NCBI RefSeq assembly: GCF_014636315.1 | Contig: NZ_BMED01000004.1 | Coordinates: 248,001-312,000, forward strand | DNA from: Parundibacterium terreum | GTDB taxonomy: Bacteria > Pseudomonadota > Gammaproteobacteria > Burkholderiales > Burkholderiaceae_D | Direction of reading: 5' to 3' | Length of the DNA: 64,000 bases | Shown here: positions 56,336 to 64,000 of the stretch, one piece after another | Position numbering within the stretch: position 1 is the stretch's first letter | Layout of the letters: every line of letters starts with the position of its first letter | Program-made: the position numbers and the translations under genes | The notes under the pieces: generated by a model | The model's database searches: none | What the model saw: only the letters and a program-made list of their open reading frames with translations | What the model was told of the DNA's origin: nothing

Positions 56336-56950
56336 TCACGCAGCTTGTAGCTCCTGCTTGTCCGCCAATGAATCAATCGACACAGGCTGTGCAGTGCCTG
56401 GTTGGATGAATAAGGGGGCAGGCTCATGCAAAGGGTGACGGGATGCATAGTTGATATAGCGAAAACCCTTGCTCACCTTGCCGGGCACGTCCAGACGGAA
56501 AGATGCAAGACGCATCATGATGTCTTGCTCCAGTTCCATGAGGGCCTGTGTAATTAGCATATCCACATGTGTAGCCGGGATACCGGAGCGGGGCGCGCTT
56601 GCTTGATGACTGGTGGCGCATGAGTCGGCACAAGCGATGCGCCATACATCGGCCAGGGTAAGGCTGCCTGGATCTGCTGCCAGCACCCAGCGGCCGGTCC
56701 GGCCGGCTGGTGTGATCAAGCCTGTGGAAAGCAATAGCCTGCAGGTCTTCCTTATGTCGGCGTGGAGGAATGGCGTGCTGTTCTTGATCTGCTTGATTCC
56801 CGCGCCTCGCTCTCCTGCCGCGATAAAATATTCCAGCACAGCCGCTAGCGTACGAAATCCCAGGCTGGATGGAGTATCCAGCAATGCGCCTAGGGCCTGC
56901 CTGCGCATGCTGCCGCCCGGACGAGAGCAGAGAACAGATTGCTTTCGCAT
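56336..56950 (-). CDS. Winged-helix protein (Rrf2-like), unknown function
   Basis: A 204-residue protein with a winged-helix N-terminal half: SLGFRTLAAVLEYFIAAGERGAGIKQIKNSTPFLHADIRKTCRLLLSTGLI, broken for length, followed by the wing GRWVLAADPGSLTLADVWRI. The pattern resembles Rrf2 regulators and the C-terminal domain of YihY. The C-terminal half is unrecognised. An ATG at 56908 (MRRQALGALL) is an alternative start. It overlaps the end of the amidotransferase gene and may regulate its neighbours. Confidence 0.6.
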   Translation of the reverse strand: MRKQSVLCSRPGGSMRRQALGALLDTPSSLGFRTLAAVLEYFIAAGERGAGIKQIKNSTPFLHADIRKTCRLLLSTGLITPAGRTGRWVLAADPGSLTLADVWRIACADSCATSHQASAPRSGIPATHVDMLITQALMELEQDIMMRLASFRLDVPGKVSKGFRYINYASRHPLHEPAPLFIQPGTAQPVSIDSLADKQELQAA

Positions 56951-57624
56951 GTGTTGACAGCATATTCAGGATGCCACTGTACGCCTACGCAAAACGGATG
57001 CCCCTGCACTTCTATGGCTTCCACGACGCCATCGTCGGCAACGGCGCTGACACGTACACCCGCACCTGCTTCTATATTGTCTTGCGCGACAGCCTGGTGA
57101 TGCAGGCTATTGATGTGTAGCTCGTCTACGTCCAGTATCTGATGCAGCAATGATCCCTGATGCACGGTGATGCGATGCGCCGGCTGGTCGCAGGGCTGCT
57201 GCTTGTGTTCAATAGTCGTGGCGATATCGGAAGGCAGATGCTGATGCAGGCTGGCCCCCTTTGCTACCGCGATGAGCTGCATGCCCCCGCAAATTCCCAG
57301 GATGGGGATATTTCTTGCCAGCGCTCCCTGCAGTATTGCCGTTTCAAAATCGGTCCTGTCCGGTTTCAAGCTGACTTGTTGCGGATACTTGCTGGCCGCG
57401 CCGTATAGCGCCGGGGAGATATCGAACATGCCGCCGCTGAGCACAAGTCCATCCGCCAGATCCAGGTAATGGTCTATCGCATCCATCTGGTAAGGGAGAA
57501 TAATGGCAGTGCCGCCAGCCTTGGCGATTGCGCTGCAATAATTGCGGCGGATGAAATAGGTCGATTCTATATGTTGTATGTTGTCGCTGCGGTCAGGAGT
57601 AATTGCTATGAGTGGCCTGGTCAT
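56890..57624 (-). CDS. Class I glutamine amidotransferase-like hydrolase (gamma-glutamyl-GABA hydrolase family)
   Basis: About 244 residues of the peptidase C26 family: RPLIAITPDRSDN, GLVLSGGMFDISP, catalytic cysteine in ILGICGGMQLIAV, LHINSLHHQAV and GVQWHPEY with the catalytic His/Glu. E. coli PuuD, of the same family, hydrolyses gamma-glutamyl-GABA in putrescine breakdown. No other puu genes are nearby, so the substrate is uncertain. The ATG at 57624 (MTRPLIAI) fits the family; 57672 adds 16 residues. It is divergent from a LysR gene. Confidence 0.85.
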   Translation of the reverse strand: MTRPLIAITPDRSDNIQHIESTYFIRRNYCSAIAKAGGTAIILPYQMDAIDHYLDLADGLVLSGGMFDISPALYGAASKYPQQVSLKPDRTDFETAILQGALARNIPILGICGGMQLIAVAKGASLHQHLPSDIATTIEHKQQPCDQPAHRITVHQGSLLHQILDVDELHINSLHHQAVAQDNIEAGAGVRVSAVADDGVVEAIEVQGHPFCVGVQWHPEYAVNTCESNLFSALVRAAACAGRP

Positions 57625-57721
57625 GGAAGATGATCCGTCGATGCGGAGATCGTGTTGTGGTTGAGCCGCCATTATTGGGCGTTAAGAGAATGGCGCCAAA
57701 CCATGATTTCTATTTGCGGTG

Positions 57722-57736
57722 ATTAGATTTGCTAAT
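57722..57736. promoter_or_regulatory. LysR-type operator (ATTAG-N5-CTAAT) between the divergent genes
   Basis: ATTAG (57722-57726) and CTAAT (57732-57736) are perfect inverted arms; the T-N11-A LysR box is T57723 and A57735. It lies in the divergent gap between the amidotransferase gene and the LysR gene, 73 bp before the latter's start. Confidence 0.65.
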
Positions 57737-57808
57737 GTCTTGCCGTGCAGGCAGAATAAGAAAGAATGATTTGAATAAAAATGATCTGAATAATCTACGG
57801 AGAGATCC

Positions 57809-58801
57809 ATGCCCAAGAACACGCTGGTCACGCCCCTGATCCTGCATGCGATGCCCTATTTTGAAGCGGCGGCAAGGAATCGCAGTTTTACGCGCGCTGC
57901 GGAAGAACTGCATGTGACGCAAGGCGCGGTCAGCCAGCAGATCAAGGGATTGGAGGAGCAAGTCGGCGTGCAGCTGTTCAAACGCCTGGCGCGCGGGCTG
58001 GAGCTGACGCAGGAGGGTGAGCGCCTGTTTCGTGTCGTGCATTTGGCCCTGGGAGAAATAGAGACGACAGTGAGAGCGATTCAACCCGCGGCGATGGCAG
58101 AGGCTTTGGTGATACGTTCATCACCTTCGTTTTCGATGATGTGGCTGATGCCCAGACTCAGTCGTTTCAGCCGGCTATATCCGGATATAGAGATACGTCT
58201 GCGTGGGGAGCTGTTCGGCATGAGTATGTCGCGCATGAATCTGGAGGGGGTGGATGTGTTGGTCCTGTATGAACAGTTTTCCTCGCGCTATGAGCAGGAA
58301 CTGACTCCGCTGATGGGCGAATACCTGCTGCCCGTTGCTTCGCCAGGCTTTCTTCAGGAACACCCGGTAGTGCAGGATACCGCGGCGTTTCAGAAATTGA
58401 ATCTGCTGCATGATGATGCTCCCTGGGAGGGCGCAGCGGCCTATGCCGAGTGGGCAGAGTGGTTGCGCCTCGCAACCCAGGATAGGTCCGGTGCGGTAGA
58501 GCAATATGGAACGCATGGACATCAGTACAATCTGGCCCAGCTCGCGATCAATGCCGCGCTGCATGGTGAAGGCATAGCAATGGCGCGTACTTCGCTGATC
58601 CGTGAAGAGCTGGCGGCCCAGCGTCTGTTGCCGGTTGTACCATTGGCGACGAAGGCCAGCGCCAGCTATGGCCTGGTGCAAAATAATAACGCGAGAAATA
58701 GCCGGGCAGTAGGCTTGTTCACAGAATGGATCAGGGAAGAATGCCGCGCCTTCGAGGCGGAGAGAAACGGCTTGCTCGCGAGCATGGCGCGCCTGGTCTA
58801 G
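57809..58801 (+). CDS. LysR-family transcriptional regulator (GcvA-like)
   Basis: A 330-residue regulator: helix-turn-helix NRSFTRAAEELHVTQGAVSQQIKGLEEQVGVQLFKRLARGLELT (split for length) followed by an effector-binding domain (LVIRSSPSFSMMWLMPRLSRF). The opening LHAMPYFEAAARN matches GcvA-type members. It is transcribed away from the amidotransferase cluster and towards a solute-binding protein, with the same palindrome on both sides. AGAG lies just before the ATG at 57809 (ggagagatcc). Confidence 0.92.
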   Translation: MPKNTLVTPLILHAMPYFEAAARNRSFTRAAEELHVTQGAVSQQIKGLEEQVGVQLFKRLARGLELTQEGERLFRVVHLALGEIETTVRAIQPAAMAEALVIRSSPSFSMMWLMPRLSRFSRLYPDIEIRLRGELFGMSMSRMNLEGVDVLVLYEQFSSRYEQELTPLMGEYLLPVASPGFLQEHPVVQDTAAFQKLNLLHDDAPWEGAAAYAEWAEWLRLATQDRSGAVEQYGTHGHQYNLAQLAINAALHGEGIAMARTSLIREELAAQRLLPVVPLATKASASYGLVQNNNARNSRAVGLFTEWIREECRAFEAERNGLLASMARLV

Positions 58802-58831
58802 GGTTGCCCCAACAGGAACAGAATATCAATT

Positions 58832-58848
58832 CATTAGAAATTCTAATG
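58832..58848. promoter_or_regulatory. Second LysR-type palindrome, upstream of the solute-binding gene
   Basis: CATTAGAA and TTCTAATG are perfect 8-nt arms around one A; it contains ATTAG-N5-CTAAT exactly as the site at 57722. It sits 140 bp before the solute-binding protein start. Confidence 0.6.
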
Positions 58849-58987
58849 AGGCGTGATAGAAATCATGGTTTGTAGGAAGCCGGCCTTCGTAGAAAAATGA
58901 GCTTCGACATCTGCCAATGCGGATACGTCAAACGATCAGACCGCGAACGCGGAAATTTTCTATAACATACCTGGGCTGAGAAGAATC

Positions 58988-60139
58988 ATGACTGTCAAAA
59001 TTTGCGCGTTACCCCTGCTTGTTTCCATGACGCTGGCATGGCAAGGATCTGCATTTGCCGAAGATATCCTGGTCAAGATAGGCCATGTGAGCCCCTTGTC
59101 CGGCCCCTCTGCCCACATGGGCAAGGATACGGAAGACGGTGCGCGGATGGCAATTGATGAGCTGAATGCCAAATCGGTTTCCATAGGCGGCAAGAAAGCC
59201 AGGTTTGAACTGGTGGCGGAAGACGACGGCAGCGACCCGCGCCAGGCAACCACAGCGGCTCAAAAACTGGTGGATGCTAAGGTCAATGCAGTGATCGGTC
59301 ATATGAATTCCGGCACGACGATACCGGCATCAAAAATTTACAATATCGCCGGCATACCGCAAATTTCACCTTCGGCGACCAATCCCAAATATACGCAGCA
59401 GGGCTTCAATACCGCTTTCCGCGTGGTGGCCAACGATGGCCAGCTCGGGGGCACCCTGGGCCGCTATGCGGTGCAGGTCAGCCAGGCAAAGACCATTGCG
59501 GTGATTGACGACCGCACTTCTTACGGCCAAGGGGTGGCGGATGAGTTCATCAAGGGTGCAACAGGAAAATCGCGCTCAGTGACTATCCTGCCGCGCCAGT
59601 ACACGACAGACAAGGCTACCGATTTCAACGCAATCCTGACGGCGATCAAGGGCAAGAAGCCCGATCTGGTCTTCTTCGGCGGCATGGATGCGGTTGGCGG
59701 CCCGATGTTGAAGCAGATGCAGCAACTGGGGCTGGATGCCAAGTTCATGGGCGGTGACGGCATCTGTTCTACGGAACTGGCAAAGCTGGCCGGTGACGCG
59801 CTGGGAGAAAGCAAGATCGTGTGCGCAGAAGCCGGCGGTGTGGAGGACGGCATGAAGCCCGGCCTGGAAAAATTCAAGGGCGAGTTCAGCAAGAAATTCG
59901 GCCATGCTGTCGTGCTGAATGCGCCATATGCCTATGATGCTGTGATGACCGTCGTCGCGGCAATGCAAAAGGCCGGTTCGGCGGAACCTGCCAAATACCT
60001 GCCGGAACTGGCCAAAATTCATTACAAGGGAATTACCGGGAATATCGCCTTTGACGAGCACGGCGATATACGCGACGGCACGCTGACCCTGTATACCTAC
60101 AAAGGCGGCAAGCGGGAGCTGATTGCCGTCACGCGCTGA
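58988..60139 (+). CDS. ABC transporter substrate-binding protein, branched-chain amino-acid type
   Basis: A 383-residue periplasmic binding protein with a signal peptide ending SAFAED. VKIGHVSPLSGPSAHMGKDTEDGARMAIDEL and ELVAEDDGSDPRQATTAAQKLVDAKV mark the LivJ/LivK fold (split for length). No permease or ATPase gene follows, so it may use the transporter at 27.6-31.3 kb or another. The ligand is unknown. LysR-type sites flank the upstream regulator. A terminator follows. Confidence 0.9.
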   Translation: MTVKICALPLLVSMTLAWQGSAFAEDILVKIGHVSPLSGPSAHMGKDTEDGARMAIDELNAKSVSIGGKKARFELVAEDDGSDPRQATTAAQKLVDAKVNAVIGHMNSGTTIPASKIYNIAGIPQISPSATNPKYTQQGFNTAFRVVANDGQLGGTLGRYAVQVSQAKTIAVIDDRTSYGQGVADEFIKGATGKSRSVTILPRQYTTDKATDFNAILTAIKGKKPDLVFFGGMDAVGGPMLKQMQQLGLDAKFMGGDGICSTELAKLAGDALGESKIVCAEAGGVEDGMKPGLEKFKGEFSKKFGHAVVLNAPYAYDAVMTVVAAMQKAGSAEPAKYLPELAKIHYKGITGNIAFDEHGDIRDGTLTLYTYKGGKRELIAVTR

Positions 60140-60156
60140 GCCGTCAACAAAAAAAA

Positions 60157-60186
60157 GCCCCGGAAGCAGGCTTCCGGGGCTTTTTT
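60157..60186. terminator. Bidirectional terminator between the solute-binding gene and queC
   Basis: GCCCCGGAAG (60157-60166) and CTTCCGGGGC (60171-60180) pair perfectly around CAGG, with an A run on the left and a T run on the right. It serves both convergent genes. Confidence 0.9.
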
Positions 60187-60203
60187 CATTGCAAGGCCAA
60201 GTC

Positions 60204-60935
60204 TTATTCCTTGGCTATCTTGTTGTTCCTGATTTTTTCTGCAAACTGCTGATAGCCACGCGCCCTCAGTTCACAGGCAGGGCATTTGCCGCAGCCGTGA
60301 CCCCAGTCATGCAACTGGCCGCGTTCGCCGAGATAGCAGGTGTGCGTATCGGAACGTATCAGGTTCACCAGCGCTTCGCCACCCAGGTCTTGCGCGAGTT
60401 CCCAGGTCTGCGCCTTGTCTATCCACATCAGCGGGGTTTCCAGTTTCAGGCGGGTAGCCATGCCGAGGTTGAGTGCAACCTGCAAGGCCTTCATCGTATC
60501 GTCGCGGCAATCGGGATAACCGGAAAAATCGGTTTCGCACATGCCGCCAACCAGCACATTCAGGCCGCGCCGGTAAGCCAGTGTTGCCGCCACCATCATG
60601 AACATCAGGTTGCGGCCGGGCACGAAGGTATTCGGCAAGCCGTTTTCCTGCATGACGATCTCTATATCTTCAGTCATCGCGGTATGCGATAGCTGCGAGA
60701 TCAGCGACAGGTCTATCATATGGTCTTCGCCCAGCTTTTGCTGCCAGTCCTCCGAGTAGCCGCGCATTTTTTGCAGCAGGGTAGGGCGTACGGTCAGCTC
60801 TATCGCATGGCGCTGCCCATAGTCGAAGCCTATGGTTTCTACCTTGCTGTAACGCGACAGGGCCCAGGCCAGGCAGGTGGTAGAATCTTGTCCGCCGCTG
60901 AAAAGGACCAGCGCCCCGTCTGTGGATATGTTCAT
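60204..60935 (-). CDS. queC: 7-cyano-7-deazaguanine synthase QueC
   Basis: A 243-residue enzyme making preQ0 for queuosine. The ATP-pyrophosphatase loop is [16 protein letters not shown]; the zinc cysteines lie in the C-terminal CYLGERG...[38 protein letters not shown] is the family core, split here. It stands alone on the minus strand; queD/queE are not in the window. Confidence 0.95.
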   Translation of the reverse strand: MNISTDGALVLFSGGQDSTTCLAWALSRYSKVETIGFDYGQRHAIELTVRPTLLQKMRGYSEDWQQKLGEDHMIDLSLISQLSHTAMTEDIEIVMQENGLPNTFVPGRNLMFMMVAATLAYRRGLNVLVGGMCETDFSGYPDCRDDTMKALQVALNLGMATRLKLETPLMWIDKAQTWELAQDLGGEALVNLIRSDTHTCYLGERGQLHDWGHGCGKCPACELRARGYQQFAEKIRNNKIAKE

Positions 60936-61040
60936 AGGGTGTAAAAATAATATTAATATTGTGTGGCGTATAGCTTAAGCGTGGGACGCGGTTGCCAAGT
61001 GATTTCGGCATCATCCCATAATCGATAGTTTTTGTGCAGT

Positions 61041-61787
61041 CTACTTCTTGATATTGCTGATCATCTGGTCCACATAGTCGCCGTCAGCATCTTCAAACTT
61101 GACTCGCACCGGATACCAGTCCAGCGACGGCGCCAGCCACAAATCCAGTTGCTGGTCTTTGGCGTCCGGCGGCGGCGCCCTGACTACATGCACCGTTTCC
61201 ATATTGCCCAGTGCAGTGCGCAGGTTTTCATAGCCGTTGACCTTGAAAGACCAGGGGTCGGCATCGCGCCTGCCTGCGACCAGGAAATTCCACTCCGAGC
61301 CTGCCTTGAACCTGTCGCCGGCGGCGCGCGCCAATGCGATCAATTGCCAGACCGCGCTGGTACGATCCTGCTCGCCGCCCTTGATCACATATTTTTCCGT
61401 GGATTCGGTAAACCGGATTTGCCTGGCCGTACGGTCGAAACTGGTGACGGTCTCGGCTTTGCGGAAACGTTTTTCAGTGAATTTTTCCGGCGCCAGCCCA
61501 AAGCTGTCGATGATGCCGGTGCTGCTGGCATCGAGTATCTTGCCGACCAGCATGGCCCTGGTTTCAGTGACGACACTGTACTTCTGTTCATTGGCGGCGC
61601 CGCTCACCAGCCACTTGACGGTGGCATCGCCGGATAAGGACAGGCCGCTTTGCCTGGCCTTGATGGCGTATTGCAGGTCTGCTGAAGGCGGCAGGTTGTA
61701 CGCATATTTGATATTGTCGGCATGGGCAGCCAGTGACAGAAAAATTCCGGCCGCAAGAATCAATTTGGTGTGTAGCTTGTTATGCAT
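61041..61787 (-). CDS. DUF3108 domain periplasmic protein
   Basis: A 248-residue protein with a signal peptide (LILAAGIFLSLAAHAD) and a DUF3108 domain: LPPSADLQYAIKARQSGLSLSGDATVKW, then WLAPSLDWYPVRVKFEDADGDYVDQMI, split for length. The function is unknown. It is 6 bp downstream of a second DUF3108 gene and looks like a divergent duplicate. Confidence 0.85.
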   Translation of the reverse strand: MHNKLHTKLILAAGIFLSLAAHADNIKYAYNLPPSADLQYAIKARQSGLSLSGDATVKWLVSGAANEQKYSVVTETRAMLVGKILDASSTGIIDSFGLAPEKFTEKRFRKAETVTSFDRTARQIRFTESTEKYVIKGGEQDRTSAVWQLIALARAAGDRFKAGSEWNFLVAGRRDADPWSFKVNGYENLRTALGNMETVHVVRAPPPDAKDQQLDLWLAPSLDWYPVRVKFEDADGDYVDQMISNIKK

Positions 61788-61793
61788 GAAAGC

Positions 61794-62960
61794 TTAGTGT
61801 CCCTGATTGGTGATTTGCGTAATTTTAGTCACGCTTTGGGTGGTGACGGCGCCATTGCTTTCGGTATTGCGGATTTGTACCGGATACCAATGCAATTCCG
61901 GTGCCAGCCAGACATCCAGCCTGGAATTATAGGAGCCGGGGCGGGGTGGGCGAACCAGATGCCAGGTTGTCAGATTACCCAATTTGGTCGTGATCTTTTC
62001 CTGCCCCTGCACCACGAACTGGAACACGGTGGCATCGCGGTCTTCGCCTATCTGTATCGCAAACTCCCGGCCTGCCTGCATTTGCCTGGCGTCTGCATTG
62101 CCTATGCCTGCCAGTTGCATCAGGATGGTATTTTTATCCTGGGCGCCGTCGCTCAATACGGCGGTTTTGGTCGATGCAGAAAAACTGATGGTCTTTTCTT
62201 CGCGGTTGAAGTGGGTTGCGGTCTCTGAGCGGCCACGCCGCGTTTCGCTGCTGAGCACCGGGGCAATGCCGTGGCTGTCCAGCAGGCCTTCGCTACGCAT
62301 GGTCAGCAGATTGACTGAGGCGAACAGTATCTTCAGGCCTGCCTTCATGCTCATTTTGTATTTGCCGTCGCCGGCTTCCCAATTGATCTCGCCTTCGCCA
62401 AGATAGGGATTGGGCTGGCCCGGTTTAGTATTGGACAATTCCAGCGTCAGCCTGGCTGAGGGCGGCGGCAGCACCACATATTCCGGTGCTTTGGCTGTAG
62501 CCGGTTTTTCCTCGCTGGCAGGTGAGGCAGGAGTTTCCGCCATAGCAGCAGCTTTTTCCGGGCTTGCTTCCTTGATTTCCAGCGGCGCTGTCAGCGCTGC
62601 AATCTCGGCCGGGCTGGTTTCTTCTGCGGCAGAAGAGTCGGGATTGCTAAGCGCGGCAGGTGCCGTGACTGGAACTGCAGGAGCTACCGGCCTGGACCTG
62701 GGCCGGGCCGGGGCTGCAGGCGGTGTTTCAGTCTTGTCCGCCCTGGCGACGGGCTGTTGCATGCCGGTCTCCAGCGGACGGGGGCTGAGGCTGATCTCTA
62801 CCGTCTTTTCCGCTTGATCCTGGTGCGCCGGCAAGCTGACGTGCTCGCTGGCCCAATAGATAACCAGCACATGTAGCAGCACGGTAGCGATAAGCACGGC
62901 TATCCATCGGCGGGGGATGTGAGTTGCTGGTTTGATAATGGGTAACGCGAAATCAGTCAT
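61794..62960 (-). CDS. DUF3108 protein with TonB-like N-terminal region
   Basis: About 388 residues. An N-terminal transmembrane helix (WIAVLIATVLLHVLVIYWA) is followed by a Pro/Ala-rich stretch (about residues 50-150, similar in composition to TonB spacers) and the DUF3108 domain (about 165-388; LPPPSARLTLELSNTKPG, WLAPELHWYPVQIRNTESNG). The first residues to 62987 are probably untranslated; the start is 62960 (MTDFALPII). The domain resembles that of the next gene. Confidence 0.85.
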   Translation of the reverse strand: MTDFALPIIKPATHIPRRWIAVLIATVLLHVLVIYWASEHVSLPAHQDQAEKTVEISLSPRPLETGMQQPVARADKTETPPAAPARPRSRPVAPAVPVTAPAALSNPDSSAAEETSPAEIAALTAPLEIKEASPEKAAAMAETPASPASEEKPATAKAPEYVVLPPPSARLTLELSNTKPGQPNPYLGEGEINWEAGDGKYKMSMKAGLKILFASVNLLTMRSEGLLDSHGIAPVLSSETRRGRSETATHFNREEKTISFSASTKTAVLSDGAQDKNTILMQLAGIGNADARQMQAGREFAIQIGEDRDATVFQFVVQGQEKITTKLGNLTTWHLVRPPRPGSYNSRLDVWLAPELHWYPVQIRNTESNGAVTTQSVTKITQITNQGH

Positions 62961-63129
62961 GGTGCTAGTGTAAACGTTCTTGCACACCGCCGCGATGACA
63001 GTGAACAGCTTCCACCTGACAGGGCGGGCGGAGAGCAGCGGGACCGCGGAAGAATTGGACCTGTGTCATCGGCTTGCACCCGTGGCATGTAAAATGAACA
63101 GCCTTATTGATCTGTCTTTCAGGAAATAC

Positions 63130-64000
63130 ATGTTAAAAGTAGTTAGCGCCCTCTTGCTCAGTTCGTTGTTGCCGGTAGCACATGCTGCCGGCTCAGCCAC
63201 GTCGGCCCCTCCCTCCACCAAGCCTTCAGGCGCGCCTATCCGCATCGCGATGATAGACGGCTTATCCGGCTCTTTTACCAATGCAGGTGAGGCGGTGGTG
63301 CGCAATTTGCAATTGGCGATAGACAATATCAATGCCCGCGGCGGCATTAAGTTGCCGGATGGCAGGCATGCACTGGTGTTTTCTACCTTCGATAACAAGC
63401 AGGGGGTTGAAGATTCCCTGACCGAGCTGAAACATGTGACCGATCAGCATATTCCCTTTGTCATGCAAGGCAATAGTTCTGCTGTTGCGCTGGCGCTGGT
63501 AGAGGCGATCAACAAGCATAACCAGCGTGTGCCGGACAACCGCGTGCTGTTCCTGAACTATTCTGCAGTGGACCCCAGCCTGACCAATGAAAAGTGCAGC
63601 TATTGGCATTTCCGCTTTGACGCCAATGCAGATATGCGCATGAATGCGTTGACTGCGGTGATCAAGGATGACAGCCATGCGAAACGGGTCTATCTGATAG
63701 GGCAGGACTATAGCTTTGGCCGCCAGGTGGCCAAGTCTGCGCGCAGCATGCTGGCCGCCAAGCGGCCGGACATCACCATCGTGGGTGACGAATTGCACCC
63801 TATAGGCAAGATCAAGGATTTTTCCCCGTATGTCGCAAAGATCAAGGCCAGCGGCGCCGACACGATCATTACCGGCAACTGGGGCAATGACCTGACATTG
63901 TTGATCAAGGCCGCGAAGGATGCCGGCCTGAACACCAAGTTTTACACTTTCTATGCGAATGCCCTGGGTGCGCCGGCGGCTATCGGCGATGCCGGTATAG
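63130..64000 (+). CDS. Branched-chain amino-acid type ABC substrate-binding protein, truncated by the window end
   Basis: The ATG at 63130, preceded by AGGAA, opens a frame that stays open to the window end (about 290 codons). The signal peptide (MLKVVSALLLSSLLPVAHAAG) is followed by IRIAMIDGLSGSFTNAGEAVV, NARGGIKLPDGRHALV and GQDYSFGRQVAKSARSML, all typical of LivK-type proteins. The protein is the third of its kind in the window; the C-terminus is missing. Confidence 0.9.
   Translation, partial: MLKVVSALLLSSLLPVAHAAGSATSAPPSTKPSGAPIRIAMIDGLSGSFTNAGEAVVRNLQLAIDNINARGGIKLPDGRHALVFSTFDNKQGVEDSLTELKHVTDQHIPFVMQGNSSAVALALVEAINKHNQRVPDNRVLFLNYSAVDPSLTNEKCSYWHFRFDANADMRMNALTAVIKDDSHAKRVYLIGQDYSFGRQVAKSARSMLAAKRPDITIVGDELHPIGKIKDFSPYVAKIKASGADTIITGNWGNDLTLLIKAAKDAGLNTKFYTFYANALGAPAAIGDAGI

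Overview
The window reads as core chromosome of a betaproteobacterium. The gene content and order (rsmI/yraN/diaA/dolP, gpmA-envC-ctpA-moeB facing rhodanese-grxC-secB-gpsA, hslVU, a cysteine-poor dksA, cobW-zur, xerC-DUF484-dapF) and the roughly 55 % GC composition suggest Burkholderiales, most likely Oxalobacteraceae (Herminiimonas/Janthinobacterium-like). That placement is inferred from family knowledge, not from a database search. I see no rRNA, tRNA, CRISPR array, prophage or intact insertion sequence.

Layout. 1-6.0 kb: end of a SPOR-domain protein, rsmI, yraN, diaA, dolP, lemA and a large M48 membrane peptidase. 6.0-15.4 kb: a sulfur-oxidation island on the + strand, with flavocytochrome c sulfide dehydrogenase (fccAB), an ArsR-type regulator behind palindromic operator candidates, then soxCDYZAXB and a thioredoxin-like gene. 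With soxCD present the set predicts full oxidation of thiosulfate to sulfate in the periplasm. 15.5-18 kb (- strand): BLUF photoreceptor, folE, and an ECF sigma / zinc-finger anti-sigma / cysteine-rich protein trio. 18-24 kb: argB, a HAD phosphatase, slmA, a GGDEF protein and a pabB-pabC fusion. 23.9-26 kb (- strand): a bufferin-type RiPP operon (DUF2282 precursor, DUF692/MNIO maturase, DUF2063 partner), the most notable accessory system here. 26.3-31.3 kb: a branched-chain amino-acid type ABC transporter with a fused permease-ATPase. 31.27-31.53 kb: a compact foldback (MITE-like) element. 31.5-44 kb: housekeeping genes, a two-STAS-domain protein and two very small unknown proteins. 44-49 kb: dksA, cobW, zur (zinc homeostasis), xerC, DUF484, dapF. 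49-64 kb: a palindrome-rich 540-bp intergenic region, a fused indolepyruvate ferredoxin oxidoreductase, DUF423, an MFS citrate-type carrier, a Sir2/HTH/class-I glutamine amidotransferase-like cluster divergent from a LysR regulator with an ABC solute-binding protein behind it, queC, two DUF3108 proteins, and a truncated third solute-binding protein.

Three observations go beyond the gene list: two copies of the same ATTAG-N5-CTAAT palindrome on both sides of the LysR gene, which suggest one small regulon; the foldback element, with perfect 28-nt terminal repeats and four internal hairpins, whose end supplies the stop codon of a neighbouring small gene; and the structured leader of the indolepyruvate oxidoreductase gene.
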